Part shown: positions 37,184 to 45,798 of the stretch, in pieces
How the letters are laid out: the number at the start of each line of letters is the position of its first letter
Numbering within the stretch: the stretch's first letter is position 1
NCBI RefSeq assembly: GCF_003122365.1
Contig: NZ_CP029254.1
Coordinates: 7,116,418-7,180,417 of the forward strand
Origin: Streptomyces spongiicola
GTDB lineage: Bacteria > Actinomycetota > Actinomycetes > Streptomycetales > Streptomycetaceae
Length of the DNA stretch: 64,000 nt
Reading direction: 5' to 3'
Notes under the pieces: model-generated
Databases searched by the model: none
The model's input: the letters and a program-made list of their open reading frames with translations, nothing else
Told to the model about the DNA's origin: nothing
Position numbers and translations under genes: made by a program

Positions 37184-38103
37184 TGGTCGGCACCTTTCGA
37201 GATGAGCGAGTCTGAAGCGAGTTCTGCGGCGATGTCGCGCCGCCAGGTCTCGTAGGCCGGGGCCGCTCCCCCGCCGGGCGCCTGGGGCCGGGTGTCCCGG
37301 CACACCCGGGAGGCCCGCTCGGCCGTCGTGCCGCACACGACACGGGCCGCCAGGTGGGTGTGGTCGATGACGGTGCCCGCCTTGACCCGCGCCTCGGTGG
37401 CGAACGCGGCCCCCTGGGCGAGCGACCAGCGGTGGCGGCCCGCGCTCTGGGCGAAGTGCGCGAGCTCGTCCTCGCTCGCCCCGCCCGCGTAGGCGCAGGC
37501 GAGGCCGGCGCCCGCGTAGAGGTCGCCGCGGCGCCGCTCGGGATAGGCGCGGATCAGGTCGGTGACGACCTCGGGATCGGTGCCGCCGACGAACCACAGA
37601 GCGCGGCCAATGCCCTGGTCGATGGCGTTGGGCGTGTAGTGGTTGTGCCCGCCGTTCCAGCGGAACGGGTGCTGGGTGCCCGGAGTGCGCACATAGGCTC
37701 CGGTCCTGAAGTACGCCTGGTGGAAGCCGTAGCCGTCCAGTGCCAGCCAGCGCAGCAGCGGGTCGGTGGTGCGGATGTCGGGCCACAGGGGCTTCGGCAG
37801 GCGGGCCATCGCCCAGCCGATACCGACGTAGATCATGTAGTCGTGGTGACGGCCCTCGCCGGTCAGCAGCCCCGCCAGGCGGCCGCCGTGCCCCGGCAGC
37901 GAGTCGTACACCGCCGCTCCCATGCCGGCGCCCTCGTAGGCGAAGCCGCGCATGTCCGTCGGGACGTCCTCCAGCAGTCCCTCCGCCTCGGCAGGGGAAG
38001 CGGCCTCCACGGCGTACGCGTATCCCTTGAGAAACACCTCACCGATGTGCTCGAGCCGTGCCTTTGCCTCCGCGTTCTTCACATGGAATCCGCGTACTTC
38101 CAT
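37180..38103 (-). CDS. unbL: Enediyne protein UnbL (DUF1702), copy 1
   Basis: A 307-residue DUF1702 protein. Conserved parts are RGFAYEGAGMG, YVGIGWAMARLPKPLWPDI, LDGYGFHQAYF and QGIGRALWFVGG. No catalytic motif is recognised. It starts at ATG 38103 with only a weak ribosome site. It is the first gene of the coupled UnbL-UnbV-UnbU-PKSE string and shares its layout with the product of the gene 154 bp upstream. Confidence 0.9.
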   Translation of the reverse strand: MEVRGFHVKNAEAKARLEHIGEVFLKGYAYAVEAASPAEAEGLLEDVPTDMRGFAYEGAGMGAAVYDSLPGHGGRLAGLLTGEGRHHDYMIYVGIGWAMARLPKPLWPDIRTTDPLLRWLALDGYGFHQAYFRTGAYVRTPGTQHPFRWNGGHNHYTPNAIDQGIGRALWFVGGTDPEVVTDLIRAYPERRRGDLYAGAGLACAYAGGASEDELAHFAQSAGRHRWSLAQGAAFATEARVKAGTVIDHTHLAARVVCGTTAERASRVCRDTRPQAPGGGAAPAYETWRRDIAAELASDSLISKGADQ

Positions 38104-38257
38104 GGTCGTCTCGGAAACAGGTGGCGTGAGCAATCGGCGGCGGAGTGCGCCAAAAAAAACTGGACACGGCAGAAGACCGCCCCTCTCGAATCCCTGGAAT
38201 AGCCCGGCGAATCGAATCTAGCCAGGGGGCCGGGAGGGGCGTCTACTTCGTAAGTGC

Positions 38258-39283
38258 TCAAACAACTGCGGTGGTCAGTCGTGTGCGCACACCCCGCCGC
38301 CAGACCTCGTAGGCGGGGCCTACGCCCTTCTCGGGAGCGGTGGCGGCGCAGTCGTCGGCGAGTCGCGCGACGGCGCCGGCCGTGAGCCCCGTGAACGCGT
38401 GGACGGCGGCACTGCTGTGCTCGGGGACGAATCCGGCGTGGTGGCGTGCCTTGGCCGCGAAGACCGCGCCCTGGGCCAGATGGCCGGCGAGTTCCGCCGC
38501 CTCCTCGCGCAGCGCGGCCAGGTCCGCGGGCGAGCTGCCGCCGGCGAAGGTGGCGGCAAGTCCGACACCGCTCCAGAGATCCGCCTGCCGGTCGACGGCG
38601 AAGGCCCGTACGGCCGCGGAGACGTTGCTGACGCGCCCTCCGTGGATGAACCACAGCGCCCGGCCGACGCCCTGGTCGAAGGCGCGCTGCCAGTACGAGG
38701 GGTCCTCGTCCCAGTCGTACGGCGTGTCCAGGCGCTGTCCGGCGACCCAGGTGCCGGCGTCGAAGTAGGCGCGGTCGAAGCCGTAGCCGTCGACACACAG
38801 CCAGCTCATCGCCGGGTAGAGGTCCGGCTCGGTCAGATCGGGTGTGAGCTTCCCCCAAAGCGGCCTGGGCAGCTTGGCCATGGCGAAGCCGATGCCGATG
38901 TAGTTGAGGAAGATGTGCGGCCTGCCGCCGCCCCGCAGCAGGTCACGGGTGCGGTGCCGGTTCGGGCCCATGGCGTCGCGGACGGCGCAGGCCATGGTCG
39001 CGCCCTCGTAGGCGAAGCCCCTGTTCAGCGGGTCGACGAGCGCCAGCCGGCGCTCGGTGGTGGTCAGTTCCCTGTCCTCGATGCCCCACTCGAAGCCGGT
39101 GACGACGGCCTGCGCCACGGCCTCCAGCTGCCGTGTGCGCTCGTTCGGCTCGACGGGGAAGCCGCGCCCGGCGAAGCTCACGTCGTCCAGGGACGGGGCC
39201 AGGATCAGCCTGCGCAGCGCTCCCAGTGCGGGCACGGGCGCCTCCTCTTGTGCGCCGCTGCTGTCGGCGGCGGGAGGGGCCAT
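38258..39283 (-). CDS. Second DUF1702 protein (UnbL paralogue)
   Basis: A 341-residue protein with the same motif order as UnbL: RGFAYEGATMA, YIGIGFAMAKLPRPLWGKL, VDGYGFDRAYFD and QGVGRALWFIHG. The tandem arrangement of two diverged copies also occurs, as I recall, in other nine-membered enediyne clusters (E2 and E3), so a heterodimer or successive roles are possible. A 40-residue N-terminal extension is absent from copy 1. It is followed by a 154-bp gap that contains an A8 tract at 38152-38159. Confidence 0.88.
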   Translation of the reverse strand: MAPPAADSSGAQEEAPVPALGALRRLILAPSLDDVSFAGRGFPVEPNERTRQLEAVAQAVVTGFEWGIEDRELTTTERRLALVDPLNRGFAYEGATMACAVRDAMGPNRHRTRDLLRGGGRPHIFLNYIGIGFAMAKLPRPLWGKLTPDLTEPDLYPAMSWLCVDGYGFDRAYFDAGTWVAGQRLDTPYDWDEDPSYWQRAFDQGVGRALWFIHGGRVSNVSAAVRAFAVDRQADLWSGVGLAATFAGGSSPADLAALREEAAELAGHLAQGAVFAAKARHHAGFVPEHSSAAVHAFTGLTAGAVARLADDCAATAPEKGVGPAYEVWRRGVRTRLTTAVV

Positions 39284-39340
39284 CGTGGGCGCACCGTGCG
39301 GCGGGCGGCATCTTCGCGTGTGCGCTTGGGGGTGAGGTGT

Positions 39341-39784
39341 TCAGCGGTTGCGGCGCACGTCCACTTCCTCGTCGTGCACGGCGCGCCCGCACTGCCAGCA
39401 GCGCAGTTCGACGTGGACTGGGCCGTCGCAGCCGATGTGGTCGGCGCGGCGCGGCGGCACCGGCTCCTGCGGCAGATTGCGGTCTCCCCACTGCATCAGG
39501 GCGATGACGGCCCGGGTCAGGTCGCGGCCCGCGGGGGTCAGCCGGTACTCGTGCCGGACGGGCTTGTCCTGGTACGGAACCCGTTCCAGGACGCCGTGCT
39601 CGACCAGCCGGGCCAGCCGGCTGGCGAGCACGTTGCGGGCGATGTCCAGGTGGGAGAGGAACCCGTCGAAGCGGGTGGTGCCGAGCAGCGCCGACCGGAT
39701 GATCAGAAGGGTCCAGCGCTCGCCGATGACCTCCAGGGACCGGGCGAGGTTGCAGTCCTGTCCCGCGTACGTGTGTCTCAGCAT
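39341..39784 (-). CDS. HxlR-family transcriptional regulator
   Basis: A 147-residue winged-helix protein. It has the HxlR hallmark cysteine near the start (GQDCNLARSLEVIGERWTLLII), a DNA-binding region RNVLASRLARLVEHGVLER and a wing. A C-terminal CWQCGR pair could bind zinc. The single N-terminal Cys may sense electrophiles or redox state. It is the most upstream gene of the leftward core cassette. An E1-type gene occupies the same place in related clusters, suggesting it regulates the cassette. Confidence 0.85.
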   Translation of the reverse strand: MLRHTYAGQDCNLARSLEVIGERWTLLIIRSALLGTTRFDGFLSHLDIARNVLASRLARLVEHGVLERVPYQDKPVRHEYRLTPAGRDLTRAVIALMQWGDRNLPQEPVPPRRADHIGCDGPVHVELRCWQCGRAVHDEEVDVRRNR

Positions 39785-39857
39785 GAATTCACTCTAGGGC
39801 TCGGTGAGTTGCGTGAAGGAACTCGATGTGGCGAGGTCGTCGTGGCGGCCGGGCCGC

Positions 39858-41081
39858 TCAGGCGGCGGCGAGCATCCTCTCACCGCCCTCGGCGGGAAGC
39901 CGTTCCATGCGGCTGTAGGCGTACGCCGCCGAGACCAGTGACATATGGTGGTGCCAGCCCGGGTACGAGCGGCCCTCGAAGTCGAGCAGACCGAACTCGT
40001 CCGACATCTCCCGCACCGAGCGCCCCGCCTGCCCCAGTGTCCGCGTCAGAGCGAGCAGCGTGTCCGTCCGGGCGTGTGTGAGGCTGGTCAGCCACAGCTG
40101 GAGGGGCCGTCGTCCGCTTTCGGACCGGGTGGCGAGCAGCCGGTAGGTGCGGTGGATCCGGTCGCCGTTCCCACCGCGCTCGCCGTTCCCACCGCACTGC
40201 GGCAGCCTGACGAAGCTCGACATGACGGTGGTGTGGCGGCCCCGACCGCCCCGGGGTGCCACGCTCTCCATCCGGGTCAGGGTGCCCGCGTCGAACTCGA
40301 AGAGGCTTCGGGCGGCGAGTACCAGGCCCCGCCCGTCGCCTCCGTGGGGAGGCTGGAGCCGCAGATGGCGGCCGACGGCGACCTGGAGGGTGTCCGGGAC
40401 GGCGACGGCGAAGTCGCGCCCTCGAAGGGCGAGTCCCCGGACCAGGGCCTCTGCGCTGGTTCCGCCGACCGCCTCCAGGTCCGCTACGACGGGCAGGGGC
40501 GCGGTCCGGCTGGCGGCGGTGAGAGCGTCCACCAGGTCGAGGGCGTGCTGCTCGACGGAGCGGGGGCCGACCCCGTCGGGTATGCGGGTTCGCACACGGC
40601 GCCCGGGGTCCCTGGTCCACGAACCGGGAAGCAGGAGGCGCCAGTCGACGGGAAGGGCCTGGTCGTAGGAGGAGAGGAAGACCCCGACGCCCAACTGGCA
40701 GGTGACCGAGCGGCCCGTGGAGGGCAGGAACCGGCGGTGCACACCGCAGGAGTGCTCCCCGCGCTTGCGCAGTACCGCCTGGCCGAGCACCCAGGCGCGT
40801 GGGGTCATCTGCTGCTCGGCCCACCTGGTGAGCTCCGCCCGGACGGGCATCCAGTCCCAGGGGCTGGCGTTGACGAACTGGTGGAGGGACTGCGAGGTGG
40901 CGGGTGAGGAGGAGATCGCTGCCGCGAGGCGGCGCACCGACTTCTTGCCCGAGGTCGTCAGCAGGCTCTGCACGTAGGCCTGAGCCCAGCGCCGCTGGTC
41001 GGCCCGTGGCAGGCACTCGAAGATCCTCTCGGCGAACACCGGCAACGATGTGCGAGTGGCCGTCAGAGCGTACGCACCCAT
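39858..41081 (-). CDS. IS701-like DDE-fold protein
   Basis: The 407-residue product begins MGAYALTATRTSLPVFAERIF and continues with the RHLAxxxxxSPxxxQxLxxFV-type region (KKSVRRLAAAISSSPATSQSLHQFVNASPW). It has a DDE-like core where VVADLEAVGG replaces the usual VVADAGYG. This is the IS701/DDE_5 transposase-related group, whose members often sit as single genes in Streptomyces antibiotic clusters. No terminal inverted repeats or target duplications were found around it, so it may be domesticated or a decayed insertion. GGAGG lies nine bases before the ATG. Confidence 0.75.
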   Translation of the reverse strand: MGAYALTATRTSLPVFAERIFECLPRADQRRWAQAYVQSLLTTSGKKSVRRLAAAISSSPATSQSLHQFVNASPWDWMPVRAELTRWAEQQMTPRAWVLGQAVLRKRGEHSCGVHRRFLPSTGRSVTCQLGVGVFLSSYDQALPVDWRLLLPGSWTRDPGRRVRTRIPDGVGPRSVEQHALDLVDALTAASRTAPLPVVADLEAVGGTSAEALVRGLALRGRDFAVAVPDTLQVAVGRHLRLQPPHGGDGRGLVLAARSLFEFDAGTLTRMESVAPRGGRGRHTTVMSSFVRLPQCGGNGERGGNGDRIHRTYRLLATRSESGRRPLQLWLTSLTHARTDTLLALTRTLGQAGRSVREMSDEFGLLDFEGRSYPGWHHHMSLVSAAYAYSRMERLPAEGGERMLAAA

Positions 41082-41472
41082 GGCTAGTTTCCTCCCCTGC
41101 TGTCGGCCTGCGGCTGCCGACCAGGATAAAATAATAGCGAACGCCCTCTTTTTTTTGCGACTCAGGAGAGTTGCCGAATGCACTTCGCCAAGTCCGACCC
41201 CGCCACCCGCGGCGGCGGCGGCCGCCCCGCCGCCCCGAGAACGCCCAGCAGAACTTCCGAAGGCATCCCGCCAGGGCTGCCCTCCATCCCCTGACCTGCC
41301 GTTATCCGGAACGTCTTGGGCAACTCCGCCTTGCCGGCCGGAGGAAGGGAACGACAGTCTTGGAACGAAGAGTGAACGTCCGTCCCACTCGGGACGCGCC
41401 GGCGGTGCACCGACGGGCCGGAGTCAGGACCCTCGCATGTCCGGTGGCCGAGAGCCCTCTTCGGGAGACGGT
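41082..41472. promoter_or_regulatory. Divergent region with ARE-like sequence
   Basis: A 391-bp gap between divergent genes. At 41125-41157 an AT-rich string, GATAAAATAATAG followed by a T8 tract, read on the minus strand resembles the A-tract/TATNTTTTA layout of gamma-butyrolactone receptor sites (ScbR-type). The same type of element occurs upstream of afsA at 44448-44475. The match is by eye only. Confidence 0.4.
41178..41294 (+). CDS. Possible small protein, 38 residues
   Basis: A short frame (MHFAKSDPATRGGGG...) begins at an ATG seven bases after AGGAGAG and lies within the divergent regulatory gap. It could be a small or leader peptide before the TetR gene. There is no recognised family and the composition is Gly/Pro-rich, so it may be chance. 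Confidence 0.3.
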   Translation: MHFAKSDPATRGGGGRPAAPRTPSRTSEGIPPGLPSIP

Positions 41473-42114
41473 GTGGTGAAGCAGGAGAGGGCCGTGCGCA
41501 CGCGTCAGGCGCTGGTCGACGCGGCGGCCGCGGAATTCGACCGCTACGGGTACGACGGGACGTCGCTGTCGCGCATCAGCACGGTCGCCGGCATGTCCAT
41601 CGGCGCCGTGACGTTCCACTTTCCCTCGAAGGTGGACCTCGCGGACGCGGTGCAGCAGGAAGGGCGGTCGGTGACGCTGGCGGCGCTGGAACTCCTCACC
41701 GCGGAGCCCGTGCCGCCGCTGCGCATGGTGGTCGACCTGACCCTCGAACTGGCCAGGCTGATGGAGCAGGAGCCGGCGGTGCGCTCCGCCATCCGCCTGG
41801 GCCGGGAGCGCCCCGGCACCGAAGCCTGGTCGGAAGCCTGGCTGCCGACGGTCCGCGGGCTGCTCGACCGGGCGTACGAGAGCGGCCAACTGCGTACGGA
41901 CGCCCTGCCCGCGGACGTCACGACGCTCGTGGAGCACCTGACGAACGGGGCCGAGGCGTACCTGCGCCGCCGGACCGGCTCGGACCCCGCCTTCGAGAGC
42001 GCCGTCGCCCAGCTCAAGCGGGTCTGGCATCTCGCGCTCGTCGGCGTGTCCGCCGAGGGGTCGGACGTGCGGCACCGGGCGGGCCCGCCGCCCGAGGGTG
42101 CACAGGCGCACTGA
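41473..42114 (+). CDS. TetR-family regulator, butyrolactone-receptor-like
   Basis: The 213-residue protein (GTG 41473, GGGAG five bases upstream; 41476 also possible) has an ArpA/ScbR-type N-terminus: QERAVRTRQALVDAAAAEFDRYGYDGTSLSRIS and GAVTFHFPSKVDLADAV. The C-terminal ligand domain lacks the clear receptor tryptophan region seen in the second receptor at 43809, so it may be a pseudo-receptor that responds to antibiotics or to nothing. It is part of the butyrolactone module, convergent with the SDR and separated from it by a strong terminator. Confidence 0.83.
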   Translation: MVKQERAVRTRQALVDAAAAEFDRYGYDGTSLSRISTVAGMSIGAVTFHFPSKVDLADAVQQEGRSVTLAALELLTAEPVPPLRMVVDLTLELARLMEQEPAVRSAIRLGRERPGTEAWSEAWLPTVRGLLDRAYESGQLRTDALPADVTTLVEHLTNGAEAYLRRRTGSDPAFESAVAQLKRVWHLALVGVSAEGSDVRHRAGPPPEGAQAH

Positions 42115-42115
42115 C

Positions 42116-42156
42116 GGGCCCGTCGGGCGGACGACCGCTGTCCGCCCGACGGGCCC
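42116..42156. terminator. 17-bp-stem bidirectional terminator
   Basis: A perfect 17-bp stem (GGGCCCGTCGGGCGGAC with its complement at 42140-42156) encloses a 7-base loop. It lies between the convergent TetR and SDR genes. Confidence 0.88.
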
Positions 42157-42170
42157 GGTCGGGCACGCCG

Positions 42171-42959
42171 CTACACCGCGGTACGGCCGCCGTCCACGGC
42201 CATCGCGGCCCCCGTCACGAAGGAGGCACGCGAACTGCTGAGCCAGAGCGCGGCGTGGGCCACTTCCTCGGGAGCCGCCATGCGCTTCTGGATCTGACGC
42301 GCGACGAACACGTCCTGCAGATGGGGGTGGGCCTCCAGCGCCCCGTCGATGAGCTCCGTCCGAGTGCTGCCCACGACCAGGGAGTTGACCCGGATACCGC
42401 GATCGCCGTACTGGGCCGCGGCGGCCTTCGTCATCCCGATCACCGCGTGCTTGGCGGCGACGTACGGTGCTCCCGCCACCGTCGCCACCACTCCCGCCGT
42501 GCTGGCGGTGTTCACGACGGCACCCGCCCCGGAGGGGAACATCGCGGGAAGCTGATGGCGCAGGCAGTTCCAGGTCCCCCGCACGTTCACGTCCATCACC
42601 TGCTCGAACACGGCGTCGTCGGTTTCGTGCAGATCGGTGCCCACCGTGCCCCATCCGGCGTTGTTGAAGGCCACGTCCAGCCGCCCGAAGGCCTCCAGAG
42701 CCGCTCCCACCACCCGTCCCACGTCCTCGGGGAAGACGACGTCGCCCGGCGCCGCCAGCGCGCGCCCCCCGCTCGCGACGATCTCATGAGCGACCTTCTT
42801 CAGCCGGTCCTCACGCCTTGCCATGAGGACGACCGCCGCCCCCTCCGCGGCGAACAGCCGGGCCGCCGCTGCCCCGATCCCGCTGGAAGCCCCGGTGATC
42901 ATGGCGACCTTGCCGCTCAGCAGACCGCCGGCCTCACTTTCCGCACCCTTGTCCAACAT
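42171..42959 (-). CDS. SDR reductase, probable butyrolactone pathway
   Basis: A 262-residue classical SDR with TGASSGIG, NNAG, an active-site YVAAKHA (YxxxK) and a C-terminal VTGAAMAVDGG. AGGGGG precedes the ATG. Its place beside a HAD-like protein, a receptor and AfsA suggests the reductase step of gamma-butyrolactone synthesis (BprA- or ScbB-like reduction of a double bond or keto group). This is inferred from context; the fold alone also fits general ketoreductases. Confidence 0.8.
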   Translation of the reverse strand: MLDKGAESEAGGLLSGKVAMITGASSGIGAAAARLFAAEGAAVVLMARREDRLKKVAHEIVASGGRALAAPGDVVFPEDVGRVVGAALEAFGRLDVAFNNAGWGTVGTDLHETDDAVFEQVMDVNVRGTWNCLRHQLPAMFPSGAGAVVNTASTAGVVATVAGAPYVAAKHAVIGMTKAAAAQYGDRGIRVNSLVVGSTRTELIDGALEAHPHLQDVFVARQIQKRMAAPEEVAHAALWLSSSRASFVTGAAMAVDGGRTAV

Positions 42960-43009
42960 CTTGCCCCCTGACGAATGAGAGAAGGAACCGCGTGTGCGAT
43001 CGGGCCCGT

Positions 43010-43726
43010 TCAGACCGGCGCGACGGCCGTGTGCTTCCAGACGGTCCCGTCCGCGGCCTCTGCATCGACGGCACGCAGCATCGCCTCGTCGATGTGGTGC
43101 AGCGAGTCCGCGAGGTGCCGCACACCCACCTCCTGCATCAGTCCGCGCTGGAATCCGTGCTCGAAGTCGCTCGGGTGCCCGATGAACGGCACGTCGAGTT
43201 CCTTGGCCTTCTCCGCCACGCGGGCCACGTCGTCGATGAACACCGCCTGGGCACCGGCGAGACCGAAGACGTCGGAGGTGATCTCCGTGATGCCAGGACG
43301 GAAGTCGTTGGTGCAGACGTATCCGGGACCGTCGAAGAGGTGGGCCCATTCACCGAGGAAGCGGTCGAAGTGCTCCCTGCCCAAACCTCCGTAGCAGATC
43401 GTCTTCAGCCCCAGATCCCTGAGGCGCCGCACCAGTTCGATCGCACCGTCAAGGACACGGACCGGATGCTCACTCATGTGGGCGACCCGTTCGGCGAAGT
43501 ACGCCTCAAGGGCTTCCTGCCCGGTCATAGGCACGCTCACCACGCGCGCCAGGTACTCACTCGCCACCTGCTGCGGCTGCGAGAAGACACGCCGCTCTAC
43601 CTCCGCGGTGTAGGCTCCACCGCGACTGACGACGAAACGGTGGATAACCGGGCTGAAGGTGTCGTTGAGCAGCACGCCGTCGATGTTGAGCGCGGCGAGC
43701 CGCAACTGCCGAAGTCCTTGGGGCAA
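43010..43726 (-). CDS. HAD-superfamily protein with altered nucleophile
   Basis: A 238-residue HAD-like protein starts at TTG 43726, chosen because AGGAGG lies six bases upstream. Motif I reads LNIDGVLLNDT, in which Asn14 stands where the phosphatase nucleophile Asp is expected (DxD), while Asp16 is kept. Later motifs CYGGLG and FIDDVARVAEKAKELD are typical of motifs II-IV. In butyrolactone loci a HAD protein could remove the phosphate left by the AfsA reaction, but the Asn makes catalysis doubtful. It might be regulatory, or use another residue. Confidence 0.75.
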   Translation of the reverse strand: MPQGLRQLRLAALNIDGVLLNDTFSPVIHRFVVSRGGAYTAEVERRVFSQPQQVASEYLARVVSVPMTGQEALEAYFAERVAHMSEHPVRVLDGAIELVRRLRDLGLKTICYGGLGREHFDRFLGEWAHLFDGPGYVCTNDFRPGITEITSDVFGLAGAQAVFIDDVARVAEKAKELDVPFIGHPSDFEHGFQRGLMQEVGVRHLADSLHHIDEAMLRAVDAEAADGTVWKHTAVAPV

Positions 43727-43808
43727 CGAGGGCCTCCTGAGTCGGTCGCGAACGGTGGACTGGACGAGAGGGTGTTCTCCGGAAGGGGCGCCGGCGGGGA
43801 TGAGACAA

Positions 43809-44426
43809 TCAGGCGAAGCGGTGCACGTTCAGGTCGATGGACGCCGCGACACGCTCGGACGTGATGCCGGGCAGCAGGATCCGCCACATCGCAACGGTCC
43901 GCTCGGGGAGATCCTGGCGCCCGGACACGGCGTTCGCGTACATCTGCATCCCGGTGCAGGCTCCGACGATGAACTCGGCGAGCTGACCGATGTCGATCGA
44001 CTCCCCGATCTCGCCCTCATCCTGAGCCCCCGCCAGGGAGAACTCCAGGATCCTGGCCCATTCCAGAAACGGCGTCGCGTCCCGCACGGTGGCCCCGTCC
44101 TGCTCGTTGGTGAGCCGCACACCCGCGCGGAGGAGGACGTCGCGCTGTATCTGCCAGGCCCACACGAACGTCATGTCCACGATGCGCTGCAGTCCCTCGG
44201 CGCCCAGGCGGGGCACGACGGTGTCGGGCTGCGCGGTCATCACGGCACGCGCCAGGTCCTCCTTCGACTTGAAGTGGAAGTACATGGCGCCCTGGGAGAC
44301 ACCGGCCCGCTTCATGATCTTGCTGATGCTGGCGCCTCTGAACCCGTACTCGTCGAAGACCTCGGCAGCGCCGAGGATGATGGCCTCCCGCGTCTTGACT
44401 GCTCGATCCTGCTGCGGCTTGGCCAT
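43809..44426 (-). CDS. Gamma-butyrolactone receptor (ArpA-like repressor)
   Basis: A 205-residue TetR-family repressor. The DNA-binding half (QDRAVKTREAIILGAAEVFDEYGFRGASISKIMKRAGVSQGAMYFHFKSKEDLA) is very close to ArpA/ScbR/BarA. The ligand region has the conserved tryptophan in FVWAWQIQRDVLLRAGVRL that lies over the butyrolactone in CprB-type structures. It is divergent from afsA across 113 bp, the classic arrangement in which the receptor represses itself and the synthase until the signal accumulates. ATG 44426 is used rather than the frame upstream. Confidence 0.92.
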   Translation of the reverse strand: MAKPQQDRAVKTREAIILGAAEVFDEYGFRGASISKIMKRAGVSQGAMYFHFKSKEDLARAVMTAQPDTVVPRLGAEGLQRIVDMTFVWAWQIQRDVLLRAGVRLTNEQDGATVRDATPFLEWARILEFSLAGAQDEGEIGESIDIGQLAEFIVGACTGMQMYANAVSGRQDLPERTVAMWRILLPGITSERVAASIDLNVHRFA

Positions 44427-44539
44427 CGGTCTTGTGCTCCCTCTCGACAAAAAAAAAGAACAACCGATATTTTAAGCCCAACCCGCGGTCACCGGTAGTG
44501 GCCATCGGGAAACACATACGCACGCCCTAGGGGAGAGGC
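44427..44539. promoter_or_regulatory. Receptor-afsA intergenic operator region
   Basis: This gap includes 44448-44475, an A-tract followed by GAACAACCGATATTTTAAG. The layout resembles the ScbR operator (A-tract, CCG, TATCTTAA-like end), so it is a candidate autoregulatory element controlling both divergent genes. Confidence 0.5.
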
Positions 44540-45484
44540 ATGCTGACAACCACAGAGCCGCAGACCGCGGCAAGACCGGCACTCACCACGACCGTCGCCA
44601 GGGAGTACGTGCACCGGGCGGCTCTGTCGGAGGTCTTCCTGACCGACTGGAGCAGGGCCGGGCGCGACGCCTTCACCGTCAAAGCGCAACTGCCCCGCTG
44701 CCACACCTTCTACGTTCCCGAGTACGGGATATACGACCCGCTGCTGCTGTGCGAGACGATACGACAGTCCAGCACCCTGCTGACGCATGTCGCCTACCAG
44801 GTCCCGTTCGGCCACCAACTGTCATGGTCTCGCCTGCAGTTCGCCGTCCACCCGCAAGCCATGCGCATCGAGGACACCCCTGCGGACGTCGAACTGCACG
44901 TGACCTGTTCGGACATCCGCTACCACCGCTCGCTGCCGGTCACGATGTCGATGCACCTGGAGGCCGTCCGCAACGGCTCGCTGCTCGCCATGGCCAGCGT
45001 CCGCTTCGGCAGCCACTCGCCCGCCGTGTACCAGCGACTGCGCCCGGGACGGGGCGACACCGAGGAGACCTTCTCCAATGCCCCGAAACCTCCGGAGCCC
45101 GTACCACGCAGTACCGTCGGCCGGCTGCGGAAGCAGGACATCGTGCTCTCACCGGCCGCGGAGCCGCTGCGCTGGCAACTCCGCGTCGACACCAGCCATC
45201 CGGTCCTCTTCGACCATCCCCTCGACCACGTTCCGGGGATGCTGCTCCTGGAATCCGTACGGCAGGCGGGACAGGCCGTCCGGCCTTCGCAGGCCGGCGC
45301 ATCCATCCCCGTGTCGATGGATGTCTCGTTCAACCACTACGTCGAATTCGACGAACCGTGCTGGATCGAGGCCGACGAGACCTCACCCACGGGCACGCGC
45401 CGAACGATCCGCGTCAACGCCCTCCAGAAGGGCTCCTTCGCGTTCAACGCGAGTGCAGAGCTGGCGGAGATCGGCTCCTTCTGA
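44540..45484 (+). CDS. afsA: AfsA-family gamma-butyrolactone synthase
   Basis: The 314-residue protein holds two AfsA (hot-dog) repeats: the first with FYVPEYGIYDPLLLCETIRQS and the second with HPVLFDHPLDHVPGMLLLESVRQAG. AfsA joins a beta-ketoacyl chain to dihydroxyacetone phosphate, the first step to A-factor-type signals. GGGGAGAGG precedes the ATG. With the receptor, the SDR and the HAD-like protein it forms an almost complete signalling set. Confidence 0.93.
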   Translation: MLTTTEPQTAARPALTTTVAREYVHRAALSEVFLTDWSRAGRDAFTVKAQLPRCHTFYVPEYGIYDPLLLCETIRQSSTLLTHVAYQVPFGHQLSWSRLQFAVHPQAMRIEDTPADVELHVTCSDIRYHRSLPVTMSMHLEAVRNGSLLAMASVRFGSHSPAVYQRLRPGRGDTEETFSNAPKPPEPVPRSTVGRLRKQDIVLSPAAEPLRWQLRVDTSHPVLFDHPLDHVPGMLLLESVRQAGQAVRPSQAGASIPVSMDVSFNHYVEFDEPCWIEADETSPTGTRRTIRVNALQKGSFAFNASAELAEIGSF

Positions 45485-45651
45485 GCTGACCGCTCCCCCG
45501 TTGACTGCGAGCCGGACCGGATCCGACCCGGGAACGGCCCGAGTCCACAGGCAGATCAAGGGAGGACGTGACGTAAAGGCCCTGGCGACTGACCCACGAG
45601 GGGGCAGCCGCCGACCGACCACCACTGGAATGCGAGGCCAAGTCTCACAGC

Positions 45652-45677
45652 GCCCGTCGAGCTGCAACTCGACGGGC
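45652..45677. terminator. Hairpin downstream of afsA
   Basis: A 10-bp perfect stem GCCCGTCGAG/CTCGACGGGC encloses a 6-base loop, 167 bp after the afsA stop. It may end afsA transcription. Confidence 0.6.
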
Positions 45678-45798
45678 GAAGGCCCGTTCTGGGTACCACC
45701 CCAGAATCGTGTTACTGCAGCGGTTCTTCCGGAACCAATACCACCCGATCGGATCATGTGCCTTTCCCGAAAGGGGGTCTCACACCACCTCACTCCGG

